From Kalmusia sp. IMI 367209 (taxonomy: Eukaryota > Ascomycota > Dothideomycetes > Pleosporales > Didymosphaeriaceae), in contig JAPEUQ010000012.1 of NCBI GenBank assembly GCA_027946365.1, positions 1,336,170 through 1,400,169 on the forward strand: DNA of 64,000 bases. Direction: 5' to 3'. Positions within the stretch are counted from its first letter, which is position 1; every line of letters starts with the position of its first letter. This document shows positions 48,501 through 60,888 of the stretch, piece by piece. A program made the translations under genes and the position numbers. Below the pieces are notes generated by a model. That model did not search any database, had not been told where the DNA came from, and saw nothing but the letters and a program-made list of their open reading frames with translations.

Positions 48501-49315
48501 ATAATAGTCTTAAAATTATATAGACTATAGAGAATCAAATAAAATTAATGATTAAAAATCATGATTTACTTCTATTAATTAAGTTACTAGAAATTAACTC
48601 TAATAGGTAAAGTACATAAATTAACTTAAAGGAGATATATATTACTATATATATATTATAAAGAGGATGAAGTAGACTATATTTAGAACCTACTATAACT
48701 ACTTTAAATATTTAGTAATACCTTTTGATTTACTAATATCCTAGTATAGTTTCTAGGGACATCATCTAAATACTAGTTAGATTAATAGATATAAGTTATA
48801 TTATATACCTTAGCTTAATATCTTAGTGTTTTCTCTAATAATAAGGAGGACCATATATATTATATTTAGAGGAGTACTCTAACGTTTACGCAATATAAAA
48901 AGTTATTTATTAATCTAAAGAAATATAAATAGTATACTGGTAATATAATCATATCTAGGCTTTATTATTACTACTAAAAAGGCCTCTACGATTAACCTAG
49001 ATTATATAGAGGCAATCTAGTTATAACTAATATTAACTTATATATATAATATAAAGTATTTATTAAGCTTTATAAGTACTATTATAGATTTATAGTTAAT
49101 TTCTTCCTAGATTATCCTCCTTTAACTAGTCTAATAAAGAAAGGCTCCAGATAGCATTCATAGCCAGCTATATAAGAAGAGAGGAGAGCTTTAGCTAGAC
49201 TTAGAATCTAAGGGCCGCTGCTTTTTAGACCTTAAAATATATTTCTTAAGATGCTAATACTTGCCTACTATAAAAATAATAGATGGATATACTTAGAGAT
49301 AAATATATCTAGAGG
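45519..49315 (+). mobile_element. Gypsy-3, 5' half, left arm
   Basis: From about 46150 this is a plus-strand Ty3/Gypsy element with leader, gag region (about 46400-47900) and the start of pol. It is cut at 49316 by Fot1-2. Its 3' half and 3' LTR are absent because the palindrome centre follows. Bases 45519 to about 46150 hold no recognised gene; they may include the 5' LTR, whose edges cannot be fixed from one copy per arm. It matches 53107-56959 inverted. Confidence 0.7.
48200..49315 (+). pseudogene. Gypsy-3 pol: reverse transcriptase and start of RNase H
   Basis: Plus-strand translation reads GRGLNTEYLLFNNLGSVGL near 48245. A degraded GWIHYLKSP..LILFIKKKDSSLRL block follows at 48430-48520, then an RT core to a FGLTN-type block near 48720. 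LGFIIT is near 48950, followed by the RNase H entry (FYRRFI-type, RWIYLEI near 49280). All are degraded by TAA/TAG. This order is typical of Ty3/Gypsy. The frame is cut by the Fot1-2 insertion. Confidence 0.78.
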
Positions 49316-49317
49316 CA

Positions 49318-51175
49318 ACGTATTCTACAAGTGAGTTAGTAGCCTAAGGGGCGGATAGGCTATATGAGTGACCTATTAACTTCTTTTAAGGAAGCTTAAT
49401 AATGCCAAGTATTATTATAATATACACAAAAGACTCATATAAAAGGATATAGCTAGCTATCTTAATATTAAAAGAAAATAAATAGGAAGCGAAAAACGCG
49501 TTATAGCTATCTATAATATATTATGAACAACTGTATAAAAGAGATATACTATTATTTAGAATCTTAAATACTATAGAAGTAAACTTAAAGATTATAACTG
49601 CTATATAGTTAGAAGAGAAGTTGAAAAATTATTTAAGAGATACATAAGTAGAGTACGCGTAGTATAGGATACTATAAAGGATCCATGTATATAGTATAGT
49701 AAATAGATTACTATAAGTATAGATAAAGCCTATTAGTAAGAACTAGATTAACAATGCTTTATTAAATAAACTCTAGAGCTGAAACCTGTTAGACTATTTA
49801 TAATAACTATATGCCGTCTATAAAGACTAAGCGATTTATAATGATACTAGTTAGCGACTAGTTTAGTTAATAAAGTAGAAGTATAGTATTTTAGATAAGA
49901 ATATCTAGAATTTTAATAAGACTAGCTTTATAAGATAAGATATCATTCTAGCTAGTTATTATAGAGCTTTTTAGGATCTAGTAAGAAGAAATAAATATAG
50001 CCTAGTAATCATAAGTAGGTTACCTAGTATAAGGGTCCAACTACGTATGATAACTATATATAATATTAAAGAGGCCACCTTATTATCTTTATAGACTAGT
50101 GGGTGTTAATACCACCTAGTTTAAAGATCGTAATCCCTAGAATGAATTATTATTAGCCCTAAGTTTTATAGATTATATATAACCTTATATTTACCTAGCT
50201 GGGACTACTTTAAAAGTATTTATAGTACTATATGAGCTAGGAGGATACTAGCCTAGGCCTTATTATTAATTATAAGAGCTACTACTTACCAATTTCTAGG
50301 GATTACTATAAAGAGAAGAATATTATTACTTCTCATATATTTTTTATTTATTATATCTACTATAGTCCTTAGATGTCGCCTACTTCACGCCGTTAGAAGC
50401 GCGTATAGTGATAAGATCTTAGCCTTAGTATATAACTATATTCTACTATATTAGTAAAGATAATTCTTTTAGATCTCTTTAGTAAAGTACTTATTTAATA
50501 AGGTATTTACTAAGGATAATATTTATAGGCTTTTAATGCTAGGCTAGTCTTAATTAACACTAAAGCCTATATTATTAAAGCTAAATATAAGCCTATATCG
50601 TCTACTCTACCTAGCGTTAATGATATTATATGGGAGCTAAGAAGACCTTATAATATTAAAGCTAATTAAAGTATAGATATATTTATTTAAATAAGATAAG
50701 AAATTGCCTAGAGTCCTTAGTGCTTCTCTAGACGAATTAATTAGATAGTTATAAGTAAAGATACTTAAGTAATAGTATATAATATAGAGTTAATAATCCT
50801 AAATAGAAAATAAATTATCTTACTAAAAGCGCTATTAATATAATATAAAGTTATAAGAGCTATAAAGTAATAATATATAAAACTAAAGGTTAGATAATTA
50901 TAATCTAGAGAGGTTGAATAATTACTATAAAGCTTTATATTTATAATAGTAGTAAGTAGCCTTAAGAGGTTTATACTAAAAGATACTATAGTTATTATTA
51001 TAAGAAAGATATAATTCCTATATCTATATATAGAGATAGAGGACTTGATAAAGTAATAACTCTAAGGAATAGAATATATATAGTAACTACTATTAATTTT
51101 AGTAGTAGTATAACGCTGCTATGGTAGGGCGCTAGCAAAAGCTATTAACTTATAAACTAAACTCTTATACCACGT
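49318..51175 (+). mobile_element. Fot1-2: pogo/Fot1-type transposon, left arm, inside Gypsy-3 pol
   Basis: The left tip ACGTATTCTACAAGTGAGTTAG at 49318 and the right tip ending CCACGT at 51175 are degraded inverted repeats. The left flank is CA (RIP-changed TA) and the right flank is TA. At 1.86 kb it resembles Fot1-1 in length and in its CTAACTCGCTTAGG-type terminal motif, but is diverged. On the plus strand at about 50250-50450 a degraded DDE segment is readable (LLLII.., KEKNI-type block, then F.AVRSAYSDKILALVYNYI), as in Fot1-1. The transposase is destroyed by stops. Confidence 0.8.
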
Positions 51176-51177
51176 TA

Positions 51178-51263
51178 GTTATTTATATATATAAGCTAAA
51201 TCTAGAGGATTAACTTGTTATAAAGATAATAATAGGTTTATAAGTAATAATCCTATTATAGTT
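51178..51263. other. palindrome centre (about 86-bp non-palindromic spacer)
   Basis: Separates Fot1-2 and Fot1-3, which are inverted copies. The spacer itself does not fold on itself convincingly. Its edges are uncertain by a few bases because the inner Fot1 tips are degraded. Confidence 0.6.
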
Positions 51264-53104
51264 AATATATATAATAGTAAATTAAGTTTATAAGTAAGTT
51301 AATTCTAAGGAGCCTTTTACTAGCGCCCTACCATCGCAGCGTAGTATCTTAATACTACTTTCAAAACTAATAGTAGTTTACTATATACTATTTTATTCCT
51401 TAGAGTTATTACTATTATCTAAGTCCTCTATCTCTACTATATAGATATAGGAATTATATCCTTTTCTCATAATAATAACTATAGCAATTTTAGTATAAAC
51501 CTCTTACTAGCTTCTTATTACTACTATAACTACTACCTCTTTTATAGTAATTAATTCGCCTACCTCTCTAATTATAAACATCTCTCTATTTATATATATT
51601 ATTATTTACAGCTCTTATACTTCGTCATTATATTAATAGCGCTTTTAAGGCTATTTATTTTCTTCTTTATTAACTCTATATTATATACTATTTACTAAGT
51701 ATCTTTATTTAACTATCTAATTAATTCGTCTAGAGAGCTTACTAAGGACCTAGGCAATTTCTTACTTATTTAAATAAATATACTCTATACTTTTAATTTT
51801 TAATATTATAGATAGGTCTTCGCCTCTATATAATATCATTGCGCCAAGGTAGAAGTAGACGTATATAGCCTTATATTAAGCTTTAATAATATAGCTTTTA
51901 GGTTAATTAAGACTAGCCTAGCGCCTAAAAGCCTATATAAATATTATCCTTAATAAATGCCTTATTAAAGTAATTTGCTAAAGACTAGAAGAAAGATATC
52001 TTTACTAATATAGTAGATATAGTTATATACTAAGGACTGAGATCTTATCACTATACGCGCTTCAACGGCGTCCCAAAGTAGGCGACATCTAAGGACTATA
52101 AGATATAATAAATAAAAGATATATAGAAAGTAATAATATTCTTCTCCTTATAGTAATCCTAGAAATTAGTAGAGTAGTAATTCTTATAATTATTAATAAT
52201 AAGTAAGCGGTAGCCTCCTACGCGTAGTATGCTATAAATACTTTTAAAGTAGTCTAGCTAGGTAGTATAAAGGTTATTATTAATTTAGCCGTTAGGCTAA
52301 TAGTAATAATCTATTCTAGAATTTAGATCTTTAAACTAGGTGGTAATTAACACCTTATCTATAAAGAATAATAAAAGGTAGAATTATAACCCTTATTATA
52401 GCGACATCTTATACTAGGGTAACCTATTTATAGTTACTAGGCTATATTTATTTCTTCTTACTAAGATCCTTCTAAGCATAATAACTAGCTAGAACGATAT
52501 CTTATCTATTATAAAGCTAGTCTTATTAAAATTCTAGATATTCTTATCTAAAATACTATACTTCTACTTTATTAACTAAACTAGCGCTAACTAGTATCGT
52601 ATAAACGCTAAGTCTTTATAGACGGCATGCTAGTTATTATATAAATGAGTCTAACGGGTTTTCAGCTCTAGAGTTTATTTAATAAAGTTATTAACCTAGT
52701 TCTTACTAATAGGCTTACTATTCTATACTTATAGTAATCTATTTACTATACTACGTATCCTATCCTTTATAGATGTTATACTACGCGTACTCTACTTAGT
52801 ATTCTTAAATAATTACCTTCTTTTCTAATATATTTATACCTTTAAGTTTACTTCGCAGTCGCGTTAAGGGCGTCTCTAGCACGTCTCTCTTATATAGTTA
52901 TTTATAGTATATTATAGGTGGCTATAGCGCATTTTCGCTTCATATTTATTTTCTTTTAATATTAAAGATATAGCTATATATCCCCTTTTATATAGGTCTT
53001 TTTTGTGTATTATATTATTAGACATTATGCGAAGTTGTCGCGATGATAAGACACTAATAAAGCTACTAACTCGCTTAGGCTACTAACTCACTTGTGAACC
53101 ACGT
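51264..53104 (-). mobile_element. Fot1-3: pogo/Fot1-type transposon, right arm
   Basis: Inverted copy of Fot1-2. The outer tip (reverse complement ACGTGGTTCACAAGTGAG) at 53104 is better preserved and is followed by TA (53105-53106) and CCCTCTAGATATATTTATC, the same Gypsy-3 site as in the left arm. The remnant transposase is on the minus strand (about 52210-52010). Confidence 0.8.
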
Positions 53105-53106
53105 TA

Positions 53107-56100
53107 CCCTCTAGATATATTTATCTCTAAGCGTATTCATCTATTATTCTTATAATAAGTAAGTATTAGTAGCTTAAGAAATATATTTAGATAGGTCCTA
53201 AAAGCTTACGCTAGCCCTTAGATTCTAAGTCTAGCTAAAAGTTCTCCTCTCTTCTTAAGCTGGCCCCTAATAGATACTATCTAGACCTTTCTTTATTAGA
53301 CTAGTTAAAGGGAGGATAATCTAGAGAAATTAACTATAAATTTATAATAATAGTTTATAAAGCTAATAAATACCCTTATATTATATATATAAGTTAGTAT
53401 TAACTATAACTGGATTACCTCTATATAATCTAGGTTAATTATAAGGCCTTTTAGTAGAACTAATAAAGCCAGGTACTTAGTTATATTAATATATTATTTA
53501 TATTTCTTTAGGTTAATAAATAACTTTATATTACGTAAACGTTAGAGTACCTCCTAAATATAATATATATAGTCCTCCTTATTATTAAAGAAGACTAAGA
53601 TGTCATTAAGGTATATAATATAACTTATATCTACTAATCTAGCTAGTATTTAAGTAATAAGTCTCTAGAACTATACTAGGATATTAGTAAATCTAAAAGG
53701 TATTACTAAATATTTAAAGTAGCCATAGTAAGTCTAGAATATAGTCTTCTACTTATCCCCTTTATAATATATACGCGGTAATATATCTCCTTTAAGTTAA
53801 TTTTTATAAAAATTTTTACCTATTAGAGCTAATTTAGTAACTTAGTAATTAATAGAAATAACCTATATTTTTAATCGTAATTTTATTTAGTTCTCTATAG
53901 TCTATATATAATTTAAGACTATTATCTTTCTTTTTATAAAGAGTATTAGCCCTACTAGTAACTTTAAGTAATGAATCCACCCTCTTATAAGATATTTCTT
54001 AATATACTTCTAAAGAGTCTCTAATTCTAAAATTAATAAATTATATATAGGAAAGTATAGTAGTTACTAGTCTAATTTAAGCTCTATATATAAGTTATAT
54101 TTACTATAATTTAGTATAGCCTTAAAGTCCTTACTAGAGCCTAGGTTATTAAAGTTAGAGTAAGTATCTAGTATTAAGCCCTCTCTACCCTTAGTAGGTC
54201 TATTTAGCGCTAGGTTACCCACTCAGATATATATATAGATATAAATAGTCGTATTTATATTTTAAAATATATAATTAAACTCTTTTATATCTTTTATAGT
54301 AATCTTTTAAAGGGATATTATAATTTTATAGTCTCTATAGAAAAGAATATATTAATTTATAATATTAACCTTTAGGTTTACCTATTAAACTATAGTAAGC
54401 CTAAAAATATTATACCCTAAGAGATCTACTACTATAAAACTATTAAAAAGAGCTACTTAAACCCTTAAGTCTATAAACTCTATATTAAGTACTATAGTAC
54501 TATATACTACTATTTTAAACCTATTTAAGCTTTTACTAGTAAATTATCTAAGGGTGTTACATCTATTTAGATTTAGAAAGATCTAAGATAATAGGTTTAG
54601 TTGAGATGATAAATTTATAAAAGTATCTATATTTATTAAACTCTATTTAACTCCCTATAGTAATAAAGTATCCTTTAAGCTGCTTATAAAGCTAGTTAAA
54701 TAGATAGTAATATATTATAGACCTCTAGAATTTAATTAATATAATTAATAACTAATTTAATATAGATAGATAAGAATTACTACTAGTTCTTTACCCCTTA
54801 TCTTTTTTAATAGATATATTTGTCCTTATTAGATTAAGCGTCTCTTAACCTAGGCAAGGTATACTGGCTTATTTAAAATAAGAATAATTTAGATATATAT
54901 ACCCTAATTTATTATAATATCTAGTAGTTTATATATTAAGGTTCTTAACGGCGCCTAATAGTGCCTAATTAGATTTTTTTAGATTATTACCCTATATATT
55001 AGTTATCTTAGCTTTTTTAGGTCTTCTTATTTTCCTTCCTTAGAATCTAGCCTCTACTAATAGTCTTTAGGCGACTATTCCTTTCCTAGGAAGGCCCTTT
55101 AAACTTAAATAGATCTTTCTATTTAAAGATAATTAATGCTTAAAGTTCTATATTAGAGATTATCTTTTAAGCTTAGTAGAAACCAACTGTAGTCACTGGC
55201 GGATATAGGGAGTTAGATACCCTATAAATTCTAACTTTATTATTTAACGTTAGTAACTTCTAGTTCCTCCTAATAATCTTAAAGTATAATCTAGTAGATT
55301 TAAAGAGACTTAATCTAGCTTTTACTAGTACTATTTAAGCTAATTATACGATTAACTAGCACTACTTATTAAAAGATCCTAGAGCTTATAATATCTTTCC
55401 TTTAATACCTCCTATATCTTCTACTAGTATAGATTCTAAGATTATTAGGAACTAGACTTTAGTCTTTACGTTATACGGAGAACATTAGTTATAAACTATA
55501 AAGTATAGTTAACCTTAATTACTTATATATAAAGTAGACCTCTAAGGCTTAAAAATAGAGTTTATAGTTATTCTTTTAATAATTAAAATTATATTAATCT
55601 TTTTAGATATATTTATACAGTTGCTTCTACGTTAGTAGATATAAGAATGGGGGGCTTTTAAGTTATAGTAGATACTTTTAAGGTCCTTATTAGTTTAAAA
55701 AGTACTTTAGTATCATCTACATTATATATTAGCGTTAAATCTTGTTTATACGCTAAAGTTTAACAGTGTTCCTCTAATTATTTAGTTATTTTTAGGCTAT
55801 ATTTAAGTTTTTAAACATGCTATTAATTAGTATATTCTAACTAATAATAGTGTAATATTTAGGGATCCACTTTATTATTAGTAGGATACCCTAATAGATA
55901 TTAACTAGTAGAAGGCGTTGCCTAAAGATAGATAATTAGTAGAGTAAATAGAAATAAGATTAGTTATAATTATATCTACTAAATTAGGACTTTCTTTAAC
56001 TATTATAGTATATGTATCCTGCGTAGTAGAAGGCTCTTAAACTTAGGTTATCTAGAGCTTATAGAGGTAAGTTAATCTAGATTATTTATTAGAATTTCTA

Positions 56101-56959
56101 AGTAATTCGAATATTATATTATTAAATATAGTAGTATAGCCTTAACTTTAGAGGAATTAATAGTAGATTATAGGATAGACGAATCGCTACTAGATAAGGC
56201 TAGCCTTACTTCTCTATAATATAACCCGTGTATTATATAATAGGCCCTATTAGCGTCTAATAGCGTTAGATAGCGTTCTCTAAGTACTATAAACCTTAAT
56301 ATATGATAATTATACCTTTTAATAACGCCTTATGCCTCTTTCGGTGCTGTCTACTATAGTATAAGTACGCTGGTATAAACACCTATCAAAGGCAGCTATA
56401 TTAAGTCCTACTAGAGTAGCTAGTTGTTAGATATTAATACTATTAACTAATACGTAAATTGATTATTATAGAGAAATAAATGAGCTAGAAATTACTATAA
56501 TTTAGTAGTAAATTAATTAGATTACTATATAAGAAAAAGTTACCTACTTAACTAGTATATATATAAGAGCTTAGAATACTTTATTTTAACTTCTCTATAT
56601 AATACTTAAACTTATAAAGTCTAGAGTTATAAGTTTTATAATTTAAAAATAATGTTTAGTATAATAGGACGATTATAAGACTATCTATTATAGGCTAGCC
56701 CTAGTATTATATCGTAGATACTAATTAAAAGGTATAAATTCTAAAGCTGAGACAGAAAAAGGAGAAAAAGGAAAGATTCTCTACTTAAGTAGATAAATTC
56801 TCTCCTTACCAATCCCCTTACTAAGCTAGGTATAGTTTAAGCCTATTATATATCCTTCTTATCTTCTCTTATATATAATATTATTCTTAAATTACTTACT
56901 ATTATCTCTTCTTTTTCTTTAATATTTATTTTTATAATATTTATTACTTCTTTATATTA
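53107..56959 (-). mobile_element. Gypsy-3, 5' half, right arm
   Basis: Inverted copy of 45519-49315. Minus-strand pol lies at 54240-53107. The 5' leader block near 56130-56340 carries the TAGGGCCTATTATATAATA landmark as its reverse complement. The remaining part to 56959 has no recognised gene. Differences from the left arm are mostly RIP-type, plus short indels. Confidence 0.7.
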
Positions 56960-56967
56960 GTATATAA

Positions 56968-58200
56968 CAGTGTTGCAAATTTTTAGTAATTACTATATAA
57001 TATTAGTAACTAATTACTCAGTTACTAATTTATCTTATAGTAACTGAGTTAGTAATTAGTAACTGAGATTTTAGTAAATATAATTAGTAATTAGTAATTA
57101 TTAACTGACTTAGTAATACTAAGTAATTACTCAGTTACTAATTAGTAACTGAGATTAAAAATAGTAGAAATATATAAGAAAAATATAAATATAGCGTTTA
57201 TAATATATTATATTATACTATAGTTTTAAGATATATAGATATTTAGACTATTTAAGTTATTTAAGTTATATTTTTGTTTTTAAGAATATAAAATCAATAG
57301 TAACTTATATAAAAACTATAATAATTTATAGTAAAACTATAGTTTACTAAATATTATTAATAAAATTCTACTAATAGATAGAAACAATATAAATAATAAA
57401 GTAATATATTAATATTTTACTATATAAGATAAGTTTATTAACTATTTATTACTATATACTAATACTAAAAACGAGAAGTACTAGTTATAAATTCTAATAT
57501 AGATAGTATAATAAGATTAACTACTATAATTAAAAAGTATAGTCTAGATTAATCTTAATATAATTAAGATTATTTAAATTATATAATTTAATACCTAGAA
57601 AATAATTAATTAAAAACGCTACTTTCTATAACTAAGTATAAATGTATAAGAAGTATAGTTAGTAATTCTAATAGAAAATACTAATTATAGTATTAATTTA
57701 AAATATTATAATTATAGTAATTAATAAAAGTAGTAGAATTCTATATAAATATAATAATTTAATTAGAATTACTCAAAATACTTAATTCAGGAATAAGAAA
57801 TTAATTTTAAAAAAACCCAATTTTGATAACTAGTTATAAGCGTAGTTAATAACTATAAAAAACGAAAGATACTAGCTATAAAATCTAATATAAATAGTAT
57901 AGCTAAGCTATATTATATTACTAACGTAGTATCTTAACGTAATCTTAATATAGTTCAAATTATTTAGATTATATAATCTAGTGACTAGAAATTTTTTTTA
58001 AAAACTAAAATTTTTAACTACGTCTATAAGTAGCTTTTGGTAGTTGACTTTTAAAAAAGAATTACTAGACTTATTTAAGTTATAAAAGATTATAGAACCA
58101 AAATACTTTATATTTATATATAATAAAAATAGAAAATAGATTTTTATATACTAAGAAGCCCATATAAGATTAGATGAAAATAAGAAAAATTAAAATATAG
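56968..58200. repeat. hAT-B left long inverted terminus
   Basis: Arm partner of 44290-45510, and inverted to 63230-64000 within the same element. It carries the CAGTTACTAATTAGTAACTG-type palindromes at 57015-57155. Confidence 0.75.
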
Positions 58201-58209
58201 TATCCTCAT

Positions 58210-60159
58210 CTAAGTCCATTTTTAACTTCACCATTTTTCTTTTATATTTTTACTAAAATCCTCTTAGTATTTTCTTTTATATTAATAGAATCTCTATCTT
58301 TTTATCCTTATAAAGTCTAACCTCTTCTAGTGAGTAATAGTCTTTATTTAGAAAATTAATAGTATTAAGAAAATAAAGACTCTTTTAAGAAGAAATCTTT
58401 ATTATTTTTATAGTCTCTCTTTATTAAAGACTTTATATATATATTACTGAGCATCGAAAGATTGTACGTAGTTTTGAAAGATAGTAAACTAAAAAAGATA
58501 GCAGCGGTTCCCTCCTACTTATTAACATGAAAGGCGTATTAAAGGTGGTGATAATAAAGATATTACGCTCCCGTATAAGCTGATTAGATTATTGAGCAAG
58601 GCTTGGCGCACGCTCCAATTAAAAGTTATTCAACTTAAATAAAGAGAAAGGACACGTATACGCGTACCGTCCGTTAAAGATAGGCCTATTATAGTGGCAG
58701 CTATATTAAGTTGCAGTCCTCCCTTCATTAATAAATTATTATAAATAGTAATTCTCCACCTCACCGAAATATTTCTCTTCTTCTCCACTAGCTAGGTACG
58801 CCGCGTGAGCTATATAATCTTATATTAACGACTACCACTTATACATTGTCTAGCTTCTACTTTACCTATAAAAAATATACGCGTCAAAATTAACCTTACC
58901 GCCCAACTATCTACTACTACCAGTCCTACTATCTTTCCCACAGATGATGACGTGTACGTCAGAGCCCTTATAGATTCTATATAATATGTATATAGAGTCG
59001 GTTAGAGATAGCCACGTTATATAAAGACTAAGACTATCCGCCTAGTATGAAATAATTAAAAGGCAGCATAGGAGGGTAGTAAGAGACTTTTAAACATAGA
59101 GTAGGCGCTCGAGGTGTATAATTTAGGGTAGATAGTAATAGCAAACCTGAAGAACGCAAACGTAGTTCTTAATAGATATATAGCGCCGCTATAGGACAGG
59201 AGCTTTAGATATACGCTGGGTGAGTGCTGAAGGTGCCGTTCTGGTAATAAGAAGCGATAATCTAGGGAAGTTCATCTATAAGTTATTGGGTGATGAGAGC
59301 GTCGCCTAGATAGAAAGATCCTCCTTAGAGAAAAGTGAGGTTAGACTAGGCGCGCTGCTCAAATAGCGACGGCGATAAGGCGGTAGACATCTAGGTTACT
59401 ATATATAAAATAAGTAAATTTTTTTTAGGCGTGGAGCTTATAGTAGTTTTGTATTCCTTTTTCGGGTTGCGAAAGGCGCAAGCAAGCGAAGCTTAAACTA
59501 TTATAAGGTTAGATAGCTATATAGACTAGATTCAGTCGCTAGGTTAGAGTGACTATTAATAAAGTCTACGCCAACATTAAATGTAAAAGGATTTAGAAGA
59601 TTTTAAAAAGGTGACCAACACTGTTCCATAGAACTAGTGCGGTCAAGACTTTATCTTTAATAAAGACGACCTCTTTATTATTAATTATATTCTTAGCCTT
59701 AAAGCTATTAATTAAATCTAGAGGACATTAGTATATATAAAATATAATAAGTAATACTTACTATAGTCTTTAAATAAAATACTTAGATAGAGTAAATAAG
59801 TATTTATTCTTTTAAGAATAGCTCGTTCTTTAGTATTAGGAGTATATAATAGATCTTTATAGTCTAGATCTATTTTATTCTCCTTAATAAGATCTAGTAA
59901 TATAGTTAGTAATTTATTTATAAAATAAATAAAAACTTACTTAAAGTAATCTTAAATTTATTAATATTATAATACTTAAGCCGTTTTAAATAGTAAACTA
60001 TTCTTAAAATATTTAAATATTCTATAATAGTACTATTAGAGCTATCCTTTTTAAATTTATTAATTAGAGCTTTATAGTAGAATCTATTTTAGTAGATTTA
60101 ACTACTATACTTCTATTAATAGAAGTTCGAATAATATCTTGCGTAGTAAGGCTAGACAT
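58210..60159 (-). pseudogene. hAT gene 2, copy B, interrupted by 1.2-kb copy E
   Basis: The start codon complement CAT is at 60157-60159 (MSSLTTQDI.. on the minus strand) and the stop complement is at 58210-58212. Copy E (58436-59644) interrupts it at the same codon region as copy D does in hAT-A. Frameshifts break the rest. As in the other copies, no domain is recognised. Confidence 0.68.
58436..59644 (-). mobile_element. 1.2-kb non-LTR-like element, copy E (best preserved full-length)
   Basis: Flanked by AAGACTTTA (58427-58435 and 59645-59653). Minus orientation: 5' GACCGCACTAGTTC at 59644, TA tail at 58436-58443. It retains the middle region lost from copy D. It is allelic in position to copy D, so both derive from one insertion before the arms duplicated. 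Confidence 0.78.
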
Positions 60160-60165
60160 AGTAAT

Positions 60166-60225
60166 AAATAGTAGATAACGTAGTAGATAACGTAGTAGAT
60201 AATAGTAAATAACGTAATAAGTAAC
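60166..60225. repeat. 12-bp repeats before gene 2 (hAT-B)
   Basis: GTAGATAACGTA-type repeats, the arm partner of 42340-42396. Confidence 0.7.
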
Positions 60226-60332
60226 TTAAAAAGTTAACTTAATTAGAATAGAATAAAGAAACCTATAGACTTATATATTATTTTTTTCTATAAAGTATTA
60301 ACCTAGTAATTGAATTAATTAATTTTATTATA

Positions 60333-60728
60333 GACTTCGGCTATTATTTAATAAGGATTTATAATAAATCACGGACTTAGGCTATTATTTAACTAAGAAA
60401 TGGATTTATAATAAACCACGGACTTAGAATATAATTTAATAAGGGTTTAAAATAAATCGGACTTAGGCTATTATTTAATAAGGATTTATAATAAATCACG
60501 GACTTAGGCTATTATTTAATAAGGATTTATAATAAATCACGGACTTAGGCTATTATTTAAAAGGATTTATAATAAATCACGGACTTAGGCTATTATTTAA
60601 TAATGGATTTATGATAAATCACGGACTTAGGCTATTATTTAATAAGGATTTATGATAAATCACGGACTTAGGCTATTATTTAATAAGGATTTATAATAAA
60701 TCATGGAGTTAGGCTATTATTTAGTAAA
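60333..60728. repeat. 41-bp tandem array of hAT-B (about 9 units)
   Basis: Units read ATAAATCACGGACTTAGGC then TATTATTTAATAAGGATTTATA, the reverse complement of the hAT-A units. One unit (near 60400) has a longer spacing and another (near 60455) a short deletion, so the array has diverged slightly from its arm partner. Confidence 0.88.
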
Positions 60729-60888
60729 TTCTATAATTTTGATTTATAATATGGATTATTAAGCTCTTAACCTAGAGAGATATATATATATACTTCTTTA
60801 AGTTCTTTAATTTTAAGTTGATAGTTTTAAACTATTAACTATAACTTTAACTATACTATCTTATTATCTTTATTTATCTTTATTTATT

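Larger units (their letters stand above)
38524..51175 (+). repeat. giant inverted repeat, left arm (at least 12.65 kb)
   Basis: The reverse complement aligns with 51264-64000 through hAT-A, Gypsy-3 and Fot1-2. Check points: TACTATAGAAGATAAATATC (38524) against the window end; hAT tips 45510/56968; GGTGTTTATACCAGCG (46080) against its complement near 56390; GCTGCTATGGTAGGGCGCTA (51115) against its complement near 51340. The arm extends leftwards to at least hAT-A's tip if the window were longer. Confidence 0.9.

Noticed and set aside
51178..51263. Palindrome centre as a replication origin or hairpin telomere
   Set aside because: The spacer is short, AT-rich and not self-complementary, and no telomeric repeat is present.
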